A stretch of 64,000 bases of DNA from Nepenthes gracilis (Eukaryota > Streptophyta > Magnoliopsida > Caryophyllales > Nepenthaceae): contig BSYO01000024.1 of the NCBI GenBank assembly GCA_033239525.1, positions 930,001 through 994,000 on the forward strand, written 5' to 3'. A model generated the notes under the pieces. The model was not told the origin of the DNA. It worked only from the letters and a program-made list of their open reading frames with translations, and did not search any database. Numbering within the stretch: the stretch's first letter is position 1; each line of letters begins with the position of its first letter. The position numbers and the translations under genes were made by a program. Shown in pieces: positions 46,917-58,324 of this stretch.

Positions 46917-47702
46917 GATGGGATTGACTAAAAATTTATTTATTTTATTCTGAAATTGACAGCAGACTTTCACCCACGAAACACGTTGGGATAGGGATGC
47001 TTTAGATCACGTCATCTTACCTTGCTCCGTCTACCGCCAAATTAGAAATATATTTTTATAATATAACATTTAAAATTTTCTTAATAATTTTCAAAATAAA
47101 AAAAATTAATGTAGATACTTTTCCTTCCCCAAAATTAATTTTCCAGTCTATTTCATTCCAATTTTCAATGGTTTAAAAGAAATTCATTTTTTAAAAAGAT
47201 AGAGATAATTATTTTATATAGTTTAATTATTAATTTATAAATAAATAATTATAATTTAATTATTTTAAAAAAATTAATTTTAATAAATTTTTAATTTTTT
47301 AAAAAATAGTTAAATTATAATTATTTATTTAAAAATAGATAATCAAAATATGAAAAATGAACATCTCTATCTCTTAAAGAAAGATAGAGCTTCCTCAAAT
47401 CTCATAACTGGCTAATTTTTTATTTGAAGTAAACAATTAGCAACCATAATTTTTATTCTAAAATTTAAATTCAAACCCAAACAAAAATTTAAACTTTACA
47501 TTGCTCATGGATAACCAAAGTTATGGGTGCACAAAATTGATTATTTGTAAATTTTATTATTTTTCAAGGAAACATAGCTTGGAACAATACACCCATAAAA
47601 ATACCAAATTTATATAATTTGATGCTCAAAGGGAATTAATAACATAAATGAATAAGTAATAGTAATGTAATGTTAAATATTTTACTTGTTATGTTTAAAT
47701 TT
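46917..47702. repeat. Duplicated host block with AT-rich foldback (copy 3)
   Basis: Same block as 32846-33660 and 38190-38889; foldback at about 47205-47390. No gene. Confidence 0.75.
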
Positions 47703-48913
47703 GATGGTTACGCCAATCTATTGACCGACTTAGAACTCAACGTGCTAAATGAAGATAAATACAGATAACAACAGCCTACCAAAAGACCCTCCGAGTCTAA
47801 GATCCAGAAGGCGCTGTCGGGGACCTAAATGGTTCGACCTGAAACCGTTAGCAACAAATGACCTGAAACCAAAGGTTTAAGTTTAATTGATTTCAGTTTG
47901 AAGTTCTAATTCGATTAATATTTTATGATAGAACTAAAAGATGGCAGGATTCAGAGGCAACACTAGACCAAACTCTTACTCAGACTGCGAAGAGGAATAT
48001 CTGAACATCATGGAAATAATGATGGAAGTTATGGAATCAACGGCTTGAGGTTAAAACAACCCAGTGACAATTCCAACACCAGCAAATCTAGGAACAACGG
48101 CTTATAATCGATTCACAAATGAGATGGTATTGGAATTTATGGGTGACCTAGACCCGACAAAGGCAAAAATTTGGATCCGGATGATTGAGAAGGTGTTCAC
48201 AGTAATTCGCTTTTTGAAAGAAGATAAGGCGATGTTTGACACTTACCAATTGGAAGGCAAGATATACCATTGGTGGTCCATGAAGAAGAGTGCCATGGGC
48301 TTGGAAGATGATAAGATTTCATGGGATATGTTCATTGAGACCTTTATGGACATGTACTTCCCGATGAGTCTTCAAGACCAAAAGGAAGATGAGTTTGCTC
48401 AGTTAAGGTAAGAAAATGGGATCGTAACTGAATACGATACCATGTCCACAGAGCTGTCATACTATGCCTCACACATGATTTATGACGAGGTAAGGAAGTT
48501 TTTACAAGTCCTTAACGGCACCATTTGAAAACAGCTTGTTACCTTGAAGTTGAGGACACACGGAGACATGTTGGACCAACCTCTCTTACTTGAGAAGGAG
48601 TTGGAGAGGGAAACGTTTTTCAAGAAGTAGATTGCCAGCCAAGAAGGAAAAAGTTTCAACCAATGCTCAGGATCAATATGAACCCACAAGAAGGCAAAGC
48701 TGACGGAGAAAGAGAAGAAAGGTGCTAAAGTTTAGGGAGTATGGGACCCGCAATCAACAATACCCAAGTGCCCCTATTATGGTAAGTCACATGGAGGGAG
48801 ACTATACTACAAAATTTTGGGAGTTTGCTTCAATTGTGATCCACCCGACCACATATATTAAAGATTACCCTCATCCTATGAGGCAAATGGCGAAGAATCC
48901 CAACGTTTTGGGA
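47703..48913 (+). pseudogene. gag: Leader and chromovirus-type gag, copy C
   Basis: Leader to 47940, then gag from MAGFRGNTRPN at 47941. The longest surviving frame is 48064-48411 (NRFTNEMVLEFMGDLDPTKA ... KISWDMFIETFMDMYFP). Two stops near 48050 and a stop near 48411 break it. A zinc-knuckle-like stretch lies near 48830-48865. Collinear with copy B. Confidence 0.8.
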
Positions 48914-49310
48914 TGAGCTTTTGTTGTTATTGCACAAGATGTTGATGTGTCACCTTTGGTGGTGGAAGGTAACCTCACTACCTTCAGCACTCCAACACAT
49001 GTACTTTTGGATTCAGTGTCTATACATTTATTTGTGTTACCAAAGTTTGTTCATCATTTGTTGTCACATCTGTGGATCATGGATTATATAATAGTTGTGT
49101 CAACACTTACGTGATCATTTTTTATCACGGATGTTGTATACCCGATGTGTGTTATTTAGATAAATGGGTTGTAGTTGGTCATAGACTTGGTCTTCTTAGA
49201 TATGTACAATTTTGATATAATATTATGTATAGATTGATTAACAAGTTATCTTACTAGTATCGATTATTTTCAAAAGAGAGTCTATTTTGCTATTTCAGGG
49301 TGTGTTCTAT
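48914..49310 (+). pseudogene. pol: Aspartic protease, chromovirus-type, copy C
   Basis: Same layout as copy B. The active-site DSG has become DSV (LLDSVSIHLFVLP) and shifts follow, so it is inactive. The late FQKRVYFAIS-type block is at about 49270. Confidence 0.65.
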
Positions 49311-49399
49311 TTCATTTTTAAAGTATAATGCATAAAGTGTTCCCCTATTTGATTTTGATTTTGCATGCTTGTCTTTTAATGGAAAATGTATGTTAAGCC

Positions 49400-50375
49400 T
49401 AACATTCGACAAGAACTTAGTATTCCAAATCATGTGGCAAGGCTACTATTGGCCTATAATGAAGAGAGATGCCACGAAATTCGATAACACACGACATCAA
49501 CTGCACAAAGTTGTGGACCCTGTAGTCACCATGGTCATTCGCACAGTGGGAGCTCGACATCTTTGCACAATACTGGTCGCGTTTGGGTAAAGAAAGTTAT
49601 CATAGTTAGCATTGACTAGTTTACAAAATAGGTGGAAGTCTCTCCGCCACTCGAATCACCCAGGGAAAACGCAAAAGAGTTTATTCATAAGAAAATCATA
49701 TGCAAATTTGCCAATCTCAACGTCGTAGTAGTCGATAACGGAATCCAATTCACTAGCAAATACTTCATCAAATACTGTATGAGTTTGGAATCCGACTAAT
49801 TCACACTTCCGTCGCCTACCCTCAAGCAAATGGAAGCCACCAACTGAACCCTACTACACGGGTTAAAGACAAAACTTGAAGACACAGGGACTCTTCAATA
49901 GACAAACTACCTTCCGTGTTGTGGTTCCACAGAATTATAAATGAGACACCTTTCAATTTATACCACAAAATTGAAGCGGTCATTCCGGTAGAAATCGGTC
50001 TGTCCAAGTTTTAAATCAAAAATTTCAACCCACAAAGTCATTTCCAACAACTTAGAGAGTATCTTGACTTGCTCGAAGAAGCTCGAAATACAGCACGGCT
50101 GTGAACAGCAGCTAATCAATAGCACATTGCTGAATACTACAATAAAAAGGTGAAAACACGCCGATTTGAGGTGTAGGATGTTGTTCTACGGAGTATAGAG
50201 ATAACCAACAAAATTGTTAACAAGAACAAATTATTGCTTAATCGGAAAAGAACCGGTCCTAGTCTAAACGACTCTTCAAAATGAGACGTATAAATTATGC
50301 GATCAAAATGAAAAACGCCTTTTGGGGACATGGAACATTGTATACCTCAAAAAATAATCTTAGTAGATCCTTGTC
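49400..50375 (+). pseudogene. pol: Tat-type integrase, copy C
   Basis: FQIMWQGYYWPIMKRDATKF at about 49430, then QLHKVVDPVVT and, after shifts, DNGIQFTSKYF-type core text and the C-terminal block. Highly broken. The join to protease is the same as in copy B, without reverse transcriptase. From 49558 it is collinear with copy A at position 1. Confidence 0.8.
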
Positions 50376-51157
50376 GAGTATAGGTAAGCTTCGTACATAT
50401 CATTCGAGCTACTTGTGTGATGTTGACACATTTCAATTAATAAAATAGTCATTTATTTACCTTGTTACTCATGTCTATTTGAATGCTTGAGTGATTACAT
50501 GAATTCAAAGGTCTAGATTGCCTCTAAGTTTGGTGAAATCCTTCACCTGTAAACTAACCTTCTAAAAGTACAATAAAAAATTCTCGGTTTAATTAACCGA
50601 GAGGCCTAGAATACTTCAAACTATAAATTGAGCGACTCGAATGAGGTCTAGCGCAATGGATCGGGGGCTTCAAGACAAAAGTCTAACCCCCCTTAAAGTG
50701 GCTAAGACAAAATGAAACCTTATGGGGCTTTTTAACATGAGTACAGTAACATCCTTCTATAAGGATGAGCACTATCAGTCGATGATGATCGTATGACTAG
50801 TACCTGACACACAAGTATGACAACGCCCTCTAAATGGGACATGCACCATCAATTAAGTAAAGGTGACGATTTAGCCTCCATCAAAGCCTTATGGCAATTA
50901 AACCTAGTCGGCCATCAAGAGGCTTTCCCAGTGCTACGATGTCCTCCCACAGAAAAGAGTACAAATAGATAAAGACGTCTAACCAAACCCAATGACAATA
51001 GCAACTATGATTAATTAGCAAACAAAACCGATGTTGAGAAAAGCAAATCAATATAAATAAAGAAGCAACAGAAACAATGGCCAAGACTGCCTAACTGATT
51101 TATTAAAAAGTCACAATAAGGAGAGTCCATCCAAAGATTACAAAATACTATCTATAC
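50376..51157 (+). mobile_element. Post-integrase region, copy C
   Basis: Collinear with 778-1560. Contains GATCGGGGGCTTCAAGACA and CCTTCTATAAGGATGAGCACTATCAGTCGATG. No gene. Confidence 0.6.
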
Positions 51158-51346
51158 CTATGGCTCAAATGGACAACTATCCTGGGCAGCTAGCACTTCC
51201 AAGTTTGTGGTTGGATGAAAGTTCCTATGACTATCTACAGTCGAGTCATTATCATGGGAGACGATGCCTCTAACTGGTGTGCTTGCTTGAACTATAGTAT
51301 TTACCATGTTTGCTTTCTTCATTTGTGGGGGTAGGCTTGTTATCAC
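51158..51346 (-). pseudogene. Possible gag start of a minus-strand Tat-like element
   Basis: 62 codons beginning MITSLPPQMKKANMVNTIVQ, just inside a minus-strand primer binding site where gag would begin. No domain recognised; assignment rests on position. Corresponds to 1620-1810, where the frame is broken. Confidence 0.4.
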
Positions 51347-51347
51347 T

Positions 51348-51365
51348 TCTCACAAACGACGCCAA
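51348..51365 (-). other. Primer binding site of minus-strand element
   Basis: The minus strand reads TTGGCGTCGTTTGTGAGA, adjoining an LTR end ATGTATCA. Same place as 1811-1828. Confidence 0.7.
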
Positions 51366-52010
51366 TGATACATCCTAAATTCTAATTGTCAAATGAATTA
51401 GGAAGTCACTTTATTCGAAAACCCAATTAAAAGTGGGTCAAATATTCATTACTTTGAACCTAAATCCTACACACCACAACTAACAAATAAGAGATGAGAG
51501 GAATGTGAAACTCACTTCTCGATATATCTTTCGATTATTAAGTCAGTAATATTTCTTAATCGAATAGAAAGATAGGAGGATGAAAACGAATGTGCAGATG
51601 TAAGAGTGAAAGAGGGATTAAGTGTGTTATGAACGATTGTGCTCCAACTTTTGTGCTCGAAAGAGTGAACGACTTGGAGATGGTGCATTCGCAAAGGGAG
51701 TGGCTTAGAGAGAGTAGCTTCCAGAATGTGATGCACTCGTCAAGGAGCAACTTTTACTTCTCAGGGTATTTTTACCTTTGGACAGAGACCAATCCCCTTT
51801 TCCTGTGGAGGAAAGGGGTATTTATGGAGTAGTTGTTGGTTTAGCTATCATTGGATATCATGGCTCAGTAATCATGAGGGCACTGAGGCCCTAACCATGA
51901 GGGGTAGTGCTCCTGCAGCAGTCGCTTGCAACTCATGTCCCAACGATCGTGAGGGCAGTATGTTGGTCACAATCACTTGTAATCATCTGCTGAGTTATGA
52001 TTGTTTCTTA
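51366..52010 (-). mobile_element. LTR of minus-strand Tat-like element (copy C)
   Basis: TGATACATCCTAAATTC ... to the host block GGAAACATAG. Collinear with 1829-2491. Contains CCTACACACCACAACTAAC, shared with 31888-32845. Confidence 0.65.
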
Positions 52011-52729
52011 GGAAACATAGCTTGGAACAATACACCAACAAGAATACCAAATTTATATAGTTTGATGCTCTTAAAGGCAATTAATAGCACATATGAATAA
52101 ATAATGATAATGTAATATTAAATATTTTACTTGTTACATTTAAACTATTTATCATGAAAACAATGGCAATAACATCAATTTATTTCATTATTAAAAAATT
52201 AAATTTCCATTAAACACCAAAGAAAAAGGAATTAGTAAAACATTATATACTCCCTAGTTAATTAAAGTCTAATTTTACTAGAATTAAAGTCTAACATTAA
52301 AATTTGAGAACAGCTTTAAACAATTTTGGAAGTTCATAAATGTTACGTATGAAGTTATTGGTAACACTACTTATGTGATGTCATATTCAATACTAAGATA
52401 ATTAAAAAATAAAATACCTTATTTATATTTTTTTGTATAATTTATTCTTAATAAAACACAAAAATAGTAAATATACTACATAATTGGCAATAAATATAAA
52501 ATATCTCAAAAAATAATTGTCGAGATAATTATGACTGAAAGTACAATTCATTGAAATTTCAGACTCAAATATGAGATGTTTTCAAAGGTAAATGTGGAAA
52601 TGTTTTTGATATATCAATGGGTACTTTCAAATTATATGATTTTTAAATTTTTTTAATTTTTTTACATGATTTTATAAATAAAAACCAATAAATAAAGTAT
52701 TACTCGATTTAAAAAAATTTTTAAAATAT
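52011..52729. repeat. AT-rich spacer, copy C (left of solo LTR)
   Basis: Collinear with 2492-3210. No gene. Interrupted by the solo LTR at 52735. Confidence 0.75.
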
Positions 52730-52734
52730 ATACT

Positions 52735-54121
52735 TGATGCGTACCTGGATCCGATTTCGAACAGATTTGGATTCTTCTGGATGGTTTGAACCGGCTCCGC
52801 ACACCACTAAAACGATCAAGAGGTTAGCGTTAACGACGGGATGTAATCCCACCGAAAACACTCCAACGCTCAAGTCAGTAAACCAGCCTTCAATGGAAGG
52901 AACTGAAAGAGAGAGAAAGCAATGGGAGAGGGACAGAGTGTCTTTGCTTCCGGATGTCGAAAGGCGCAGTCCTTTCTCGTATCTCGGATGGTGAGAAGCG
53001 CAGAACGTGTGTAATGACCCGCTCGTTGCCTTGGAGTTTGATCATGCTTGAGAGTTTGGTCACGGGAACTGTGAGCTTGTTTCTCGGGAGCACTTAGGGT
53101 TTTTCTGCTCTGGCCCGAGCTTGAAAGAAAGTGTGTCTGAAAGTCTGTTTGAAAAATGTTTGCTAGTCTAGAAAAAAGCATTCAAGAAAGCATCCAGAAA
53201 ATCCTGTAAGATAGCGTCTTTGAAAACGTCTTTGAAAGCGTGCCTGGATGGTGGATCCAGCGGCCTCTTTTATGGCAAAGATGGCGATCCTCCTTCTTTG
53301 GAATGGGTGATCGTCCCTATCATCTGCTGTCGGCCTTCCTTCTGGAGGCTGATACTTGTTGCCCAATTGTGGAGGATTGTTTCCTTCTGAGGCGGTCAAC
53401 CACTTTCCAAGTTAGCTTCTTTCCTCCCCAAAGATGCGGGTTGAGGTTCCTCGGGCAAGCAAGGAGTTAGGAGGATCTGGCGCCTTCCTTATTTGAAGGG
53501 CGCCAATCTTGCAGATATTCCTTTTGAGATCGTGGAATATCCTTGGAGGATCGTGGCTGGCCTTTTTATGACTAATGGGCCTAAACGGGTCAGGCCCGTT
53601 ACTGTTGAAAGGCTTCTCGGGGCCCAATGTGCAAAGCGCGGACGGTCAACGCCTGGGTTGACCGTCTGCGTGCGTGTTAGCCGCCCTTATGAAAGGCATC
53701 CGTCGTTAGCCTCCTTATGGGCCATGGGCCTGAGTGAGTCAGGCCCATTACCGTAGAAGGGCCTTGTTTGGGCCCAACATGTAGGGAGCAGACGGTCAAC
53801 GTCTGAGTTGACCGTCAGTGTGTTGGTCGCCTTCTTGGAGAACGAAGGGAGAGCGGCGGGCGATCAACTGATGGGCCGTGGGCCAGAATGGAATAAGCCC
53901 ATCACTGTTGCAAAGCCTCTAAAGGCCCAACGAACTGGTCAACGTTGAGTTGACCGTTTGTGAGTAAGTCGGCCGCCAGGACGGTCAACGAAAACGTTAA
54001 CCGTCTTCGGGCTTTCCTGTTTCTGGGCCCATCTTCCTACTGAGCCGTCAGAAATGTTGACTAGCCTTTCTCGAAACTTCACACCTTTTTCTTTGGGCTA
54101 CCCATTATCGTGTACCCATCA
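52735..54121 (-). mobile_element. Solo LTR, Tat-like, minus strand, exact target duplication
   Basis: 1387 bp, plus strand TGATGCGTACC ... GTACCCATCA, so TG...CA on the minus strand with 5-bp inverted ends. ATACT stands on both sides (52730-52734 and 54122-54126), and the related copy at about 3210 shows the empty site. Contains AACACTCCAACGCTCAAGTC, the family mark. Several GACGGTCAACG-type repeats fall at 53640-54000. Confidence 0.95.
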
Positions 54122-54428
54122 ATACTAAAAAGAAAAATAATTATTTGCTGATTTGTTCAGCTCATGAATTGGAACAGTTGAATCTTGTGGCTAGGGTGGC
54201 CATGCATTGTCCGACTTGGCCCCTTTTATCGGTTTAAAATTTTCATCTAAATTTAATTAGTGCTAAATTTTATTTTGATTTTAATTAGGTCTAAATCTGA
54301 ATAATGTAATTAGTAAATCTTATAATTATGATAATTTTATTAAGTTTACTAAAAAGATAATTACTTAAACTCTTAACTGAAAATACAAATCACGCCTTTC
54401 AATATAATTTAGAACTTAGCCAATAGGA
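54122..54428. repeat. AT-rich spacer, copy C (right of solo LTR)
   Basis: Collinear with about 3215-3514. No gene. Confidence 0.75.
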
Positions 54429-55316
54429 TTGTACTTCATCCATTGTGTTCTCCCGAGACATCTATGGGTCGAAGCCGTGGGTGATGTCAAGACAAATGAG
54501 TCCTTTGATGCAATATCAACCTGTCGGGAAATTGCGTCCTATTGGAGACTCCGTGCCTTGATTGACTGGAGCTCGTGGATGACATCGCTGATGCTCATCC
54601 GGTCTCTTGGGCGCACCAAAGAGCATGCCACCCCAATTAGAACCATGGAGGTTAAACATTCTTTTAGCCCGTCAGCACAAGCAGTGTCGCTTCTTTGAAT
54701 ACAAGAGCTATTCGATCATCCGATATCGTCGCCCAGCAGTCTTGGGTCGACGATCTCCATGACCCGATCAGGCAAAGCCATTACAGCTGATTTATGAAGG
54801 CTGAGTCCTCCATTGAACATTTGATCAGTAGGCCGCCTCCCCGTTATCATTTCTAACAGCAAGATCCCATAGCTGTAGACGCCGCCTTCAACTGATGCCT
54901 TGCTTCCCAAACCATACTCTGGCAACTCAGAAATTCAGACTTAGTTGAACGTACAGTGGTTTATGTTTCTCTATAGGGCATGCACTTTTGAAATTTTTGT
55001 GTAATTTTTTTAAAAAGCTCATTCTGTTACGTTAGTTTTGAGGTTTGGGTGTAATTGGAAAATTAGTGTTTTATGGCCCTATTTATCTATGAGGAGAACA
55101 GGAATTAACCTGGAGCAGCGTACCCAATTGTTCCCTTTAATCTAATGGAGCTGCTCTGGTTTGGATTTGGGAAACTTGAGAAGAACTTTGCTAGTCCAAA
55201 GTCTCCGACATGAGCAGTCATCTCCGCGTCCACGAGAATGTTGCTAGGCTTCAAATCACAGTGAATTACTGGAATCCGGCAACCGTGACGAAGATACTCC
55301 AATGCAAAAGCCACAT
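54429..55316 (-). pseudogene. LRR receptor kinase fragment, C-terminal (copy C)
   Basis: Collinear with 3515-4410 of the intact gene. Kept: VAFALEYLRHGCRIPVIHCD, DFGLAKFF, GTIGYAAP, the intron with its donor, and exon 2 with EYGLGSKASVEGGVYSYGIL. Broken by a TGA after DDIG near 54716, where the intact gene continues DDIDRSNSS. The upstream kinase, membrane and LRR parts are missing: at 55316/55317 the match stops after CCACAT. No start or promoter, so a pseudogene. Confidence 0.9.
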
Positions 55317-55924
55317 CCACAGGTTTTAATGACTTAAAAGATATTAAGAGTACTTTTGATTTAAAAATGGCAAATCCTTAATTAGATAAACATATGATTA
55401 AATATAGCCAAATTTTAATATATAAATAACTTCTGATGTGGTTGTGAGAAAAAAAAAATTGTCTCCACAATGTCTGATACGTATCACCTATACCAATACT
55501 AAGACCAATATTTTCATCCATGGGACTAGCACATCACTGTAAAGAAGTCTAGTAAATAATTTGTGTTCCAATGCTTATACAACCCGATTGTAACAGTTGG
55601 AAAATTCATCCTAGAAGACACTGTCAACACTCTTCCATACCAAACATGTTCTCATGATGATTAAACTTAAGCTTCTCAGACAATCAAGCATCATACTCTA
55701 TACTTAGAGAAGAACGCATGGTGGAATCATTAGTAAAACTACTGGTCATTTCGTGTACATATTTAACAGGAGGCTTATTAGGATAATGGTGCCAAGCTTT
55801 TACGGCAGGAAAACTTCAACAGTGTGGTGAATGCATGTGTTTCTATGCCTACATGCATCTCATTGTTGAATAAATTCTCTATCTATCGAAATTTATCAAA
55901 AATGAAATAAAAATAAAATAATAC
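55317..55924. other. Spacer between kinase fragment and RNA-binding gene remnant
   Basis: No gene. The final exon of the RNA-binding gene (the residues after LDGQ) should lie here and was not found. Confidence 0.5.
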
Positions 55925-56566
55925 CTGTCCATCCAAAGCTTGAATAGCACTAGATGCCTCCTCGCTAGAGGTATACGTAACAAAGCCAAATCCTCTTGAT
56001 CTACCAGATTCACGGTCCATAATAACTCTTGCTACAATGGGAATTTACCAGAATTTGCATTAGTTACCAACACTATAGCCAGCCACACATGCACATAAGA
56101 GAGTAGAGGGAGCTTCTCATCATGCCATGTATTTCACAACAAACAGGATACATGTTTTTCTCTGATGGGGATTGGAAGTAATGTACTGAAATAGATCAAT
56201 ACTCATGGACTTATTGATGAACACTAATTTTTGTATTTTTATTCCCACTTATTTATTATTATTTTCTAGTAATTTTTATTTAAATTACATAATTAAATTA
56301 TATATTTTAATTATACATATTTTATTTTTTAAAGAAAAATTTTTGGAATAAAAGTACGCAAATGAATCATAAGAAAACTTCTTTTGTTAGCCCATTAAGC
56401 CGATTGAAAAAACATGGAAAAGAAGGTCAAATTTTTGAAGGGTTAAAATATATGTCTATATTCGAATATATATATATATATTAAAAAGGAAAAAAAAGGA
56501 AAAAGAAAAACAGGAAAAAAAAATAAATAAAGGTGAAATCGGTAGGAGAGTAAAAGTCTCCCACCA

Positions 56567-56600
56567 CCTCACTCTCCTCTATAAATAGAGGAGAGTGAGG
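56567..56600 (+). other. Perfect 16-bp-stem hairpin with central TATA motif
   Basis: Left arm 56567-56582, two-base AA loop, right arm 56585-56600, all 16 pairs perfect, with CTATAAATAG across the centre. Outer sequence CTCCCACCACCTCAC and GTGAGGTAAAGTTTGGGAG extends it imperfectly. The context resembles the LTR promoter at 14233-14250. It lies in the intron between the last two surviving exons of the GRP remnant. Confidence 0.7.
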
Positions 56601-56697
56601 TAAAGTTTGGGAGAAAAGTGAGTATAGCTGTCATAAGCATTTTAATTTTATGTTTTATAAAATTAAAAAAAGAACTATACCTATTAAGGTTCAATCA

Positions 56698-56733
<36 letters not shown>
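56698..56733. repeat. (AT)n microsatellite
   Basis: Uninterrupted TA run of about 36 bp. Confidence 0.9.
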
Positions 56734-56737
<4 letters not shown>

Positions 56738-57423
56738 CAACAATTTTAATTAAAGTCAAGTTTATAACCTCATAATTAAAAGGATAGCACAGACAAGAAC
56801 AGCTGAAATTCATGAAGTAAACAAATATCACCTTTAAGACAGATCAACATGCTTAGAATCGTGTAGGTGATTTTGACACAATAAGAAAGTGGTTTGCATG
56901 AAAGAAGAGAAAAAACATAAAATATTCAATGCAATTTATCTTAAGATGGTTAAGAGCCACATTATTAAGAGGATTACGATAAATTAGAATTCGCCATGTT
57001 TCCTTCATGAAGTTAACACCTATCGTTTTTGACCATATAAAAATGGAGACCAAATATATAAATTAGCACAAAATCTAGAGCCTGACTCAATCTTCAGACA
57101 ACTGGGATTTGTACATAACTTCAATAACTTGACCATACTGAGAGGATGCTTCTTGCAAACTTGTGCCATCTGTGCCATACGATAGACCTACATTCCAAAA
57201 ATAAAGGAAGCATGATACATTTATCATAAGCACAATTTATAACTGATGCTACAAAAGAAGAGGTCATACCTCCAACAAAGACCTTTCACGATGACATGCA
57301 TCTTATAGGTTGGTAGATCAAAGGACTCAATGCAGACAAATCAGAGAAAACCTGATTGCTTACAGTCTGCTTGGGTATATTCCCAACTTTACTCAAGAAA
57401 GCCATTGCTAAAACCTAAAAGGA

Positions 57424-57575
57424 CACAATTCAGCATTTCCATTGTGTAACAGTTCATAGTTGTCAAGATTTAACTATCAAAATAAATAGCAAATGACACC
57501 AACGTACATCTACCTCGCTAACCCCAGAACTGAGGATGGAAACAACAAATGTCTATCTAAACTGAAAGTCATTAC
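57424..57575. repeat. ~150-bp direct repeat, unit 1
   Basis: ATTCAGCATTTCCATTGTGT ... GGATGGAAACAACAAATGTC; matches 59645-59790 in the same orientation. The two units flank the inverted-repeat cluster. Confidence 0.8.
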
Positions 57576-57798
57576 TATAACCTTAACTTCACGTTTGGTT
57601 GGAGGGAATAAGGTGAGAATAGAATTTCAATTTCCTGAGAATAGATATTCCTCCGTTTAGTTACAAATTTAACCGGAAATAAATATTTCTGGGAATTATT
57701 TGTTCCCACATTTGGGAAAATAACAATTTTCATATAGATGGTGGAAATTATAATTCCCACAAATGGGGGAATAACAAATGTGGAAATAACGATTCCCA

Positions 57799-57799
<1 letters not shown>

Positions 57800-57834
<35 letters not shown>

Positions 57835-57839
57835 GTTTA

Positions 57840-57870
<31 letters not shown>

Positions 57871-57885
57871 TTATTATTATTATCA
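57800..57885. repeat. (ATT)n microsatellite
   Basis: Two ATT runs divided by TATGTTTAATT. Frames of poly-Ile, Leu or Asn here are artefacts. Confidence 0.9.
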
Positions 57886-58324
57886 CTATTACCACCTTAT
57901 TCCTTATACTATTTTATAAACCAAATAATGGAATACTAATCCCCACCTCATTCTATTCCAACAACCAAATATGATAATAACAATTTCAACTCTATTCCCT
58001 AAAATAACTATTCTATTCCCTAGAATAACTATTCTACTCCCACCTTATTCCATTCCAACAACCAAATATACCGTAAGTGAATTTTTGGTTGGTGAGAATA
58101 GAAATTCTATTCTCACCTTATTTCCAGTGAAATATTTATTCCACTATTCGGTTACTTTTTAACAAGTAATAAATATTCCCGGAGGAATATTTATTCCTCC
58201 AACTTAGGGAATAAAAAATACCATACGTTCTTAGGTATTTTTTATCCCTTATATGTAAGGAATAGTTATTCCCGCAGCCCATAAATTTTATTCTCATTTT
58301 TTCCTCATTATTATTATTATTATT

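Noticed and set aside
53163..53756. Several 70-100-codon frames on both strands
   Set aside because: They lie wholly inside the solo LTR 52735-54121 and match no family.
57575..57974. Poly-Ile, Leu and Asn frames
   Set aside because: Translation of the (ATT)n microsatellite.
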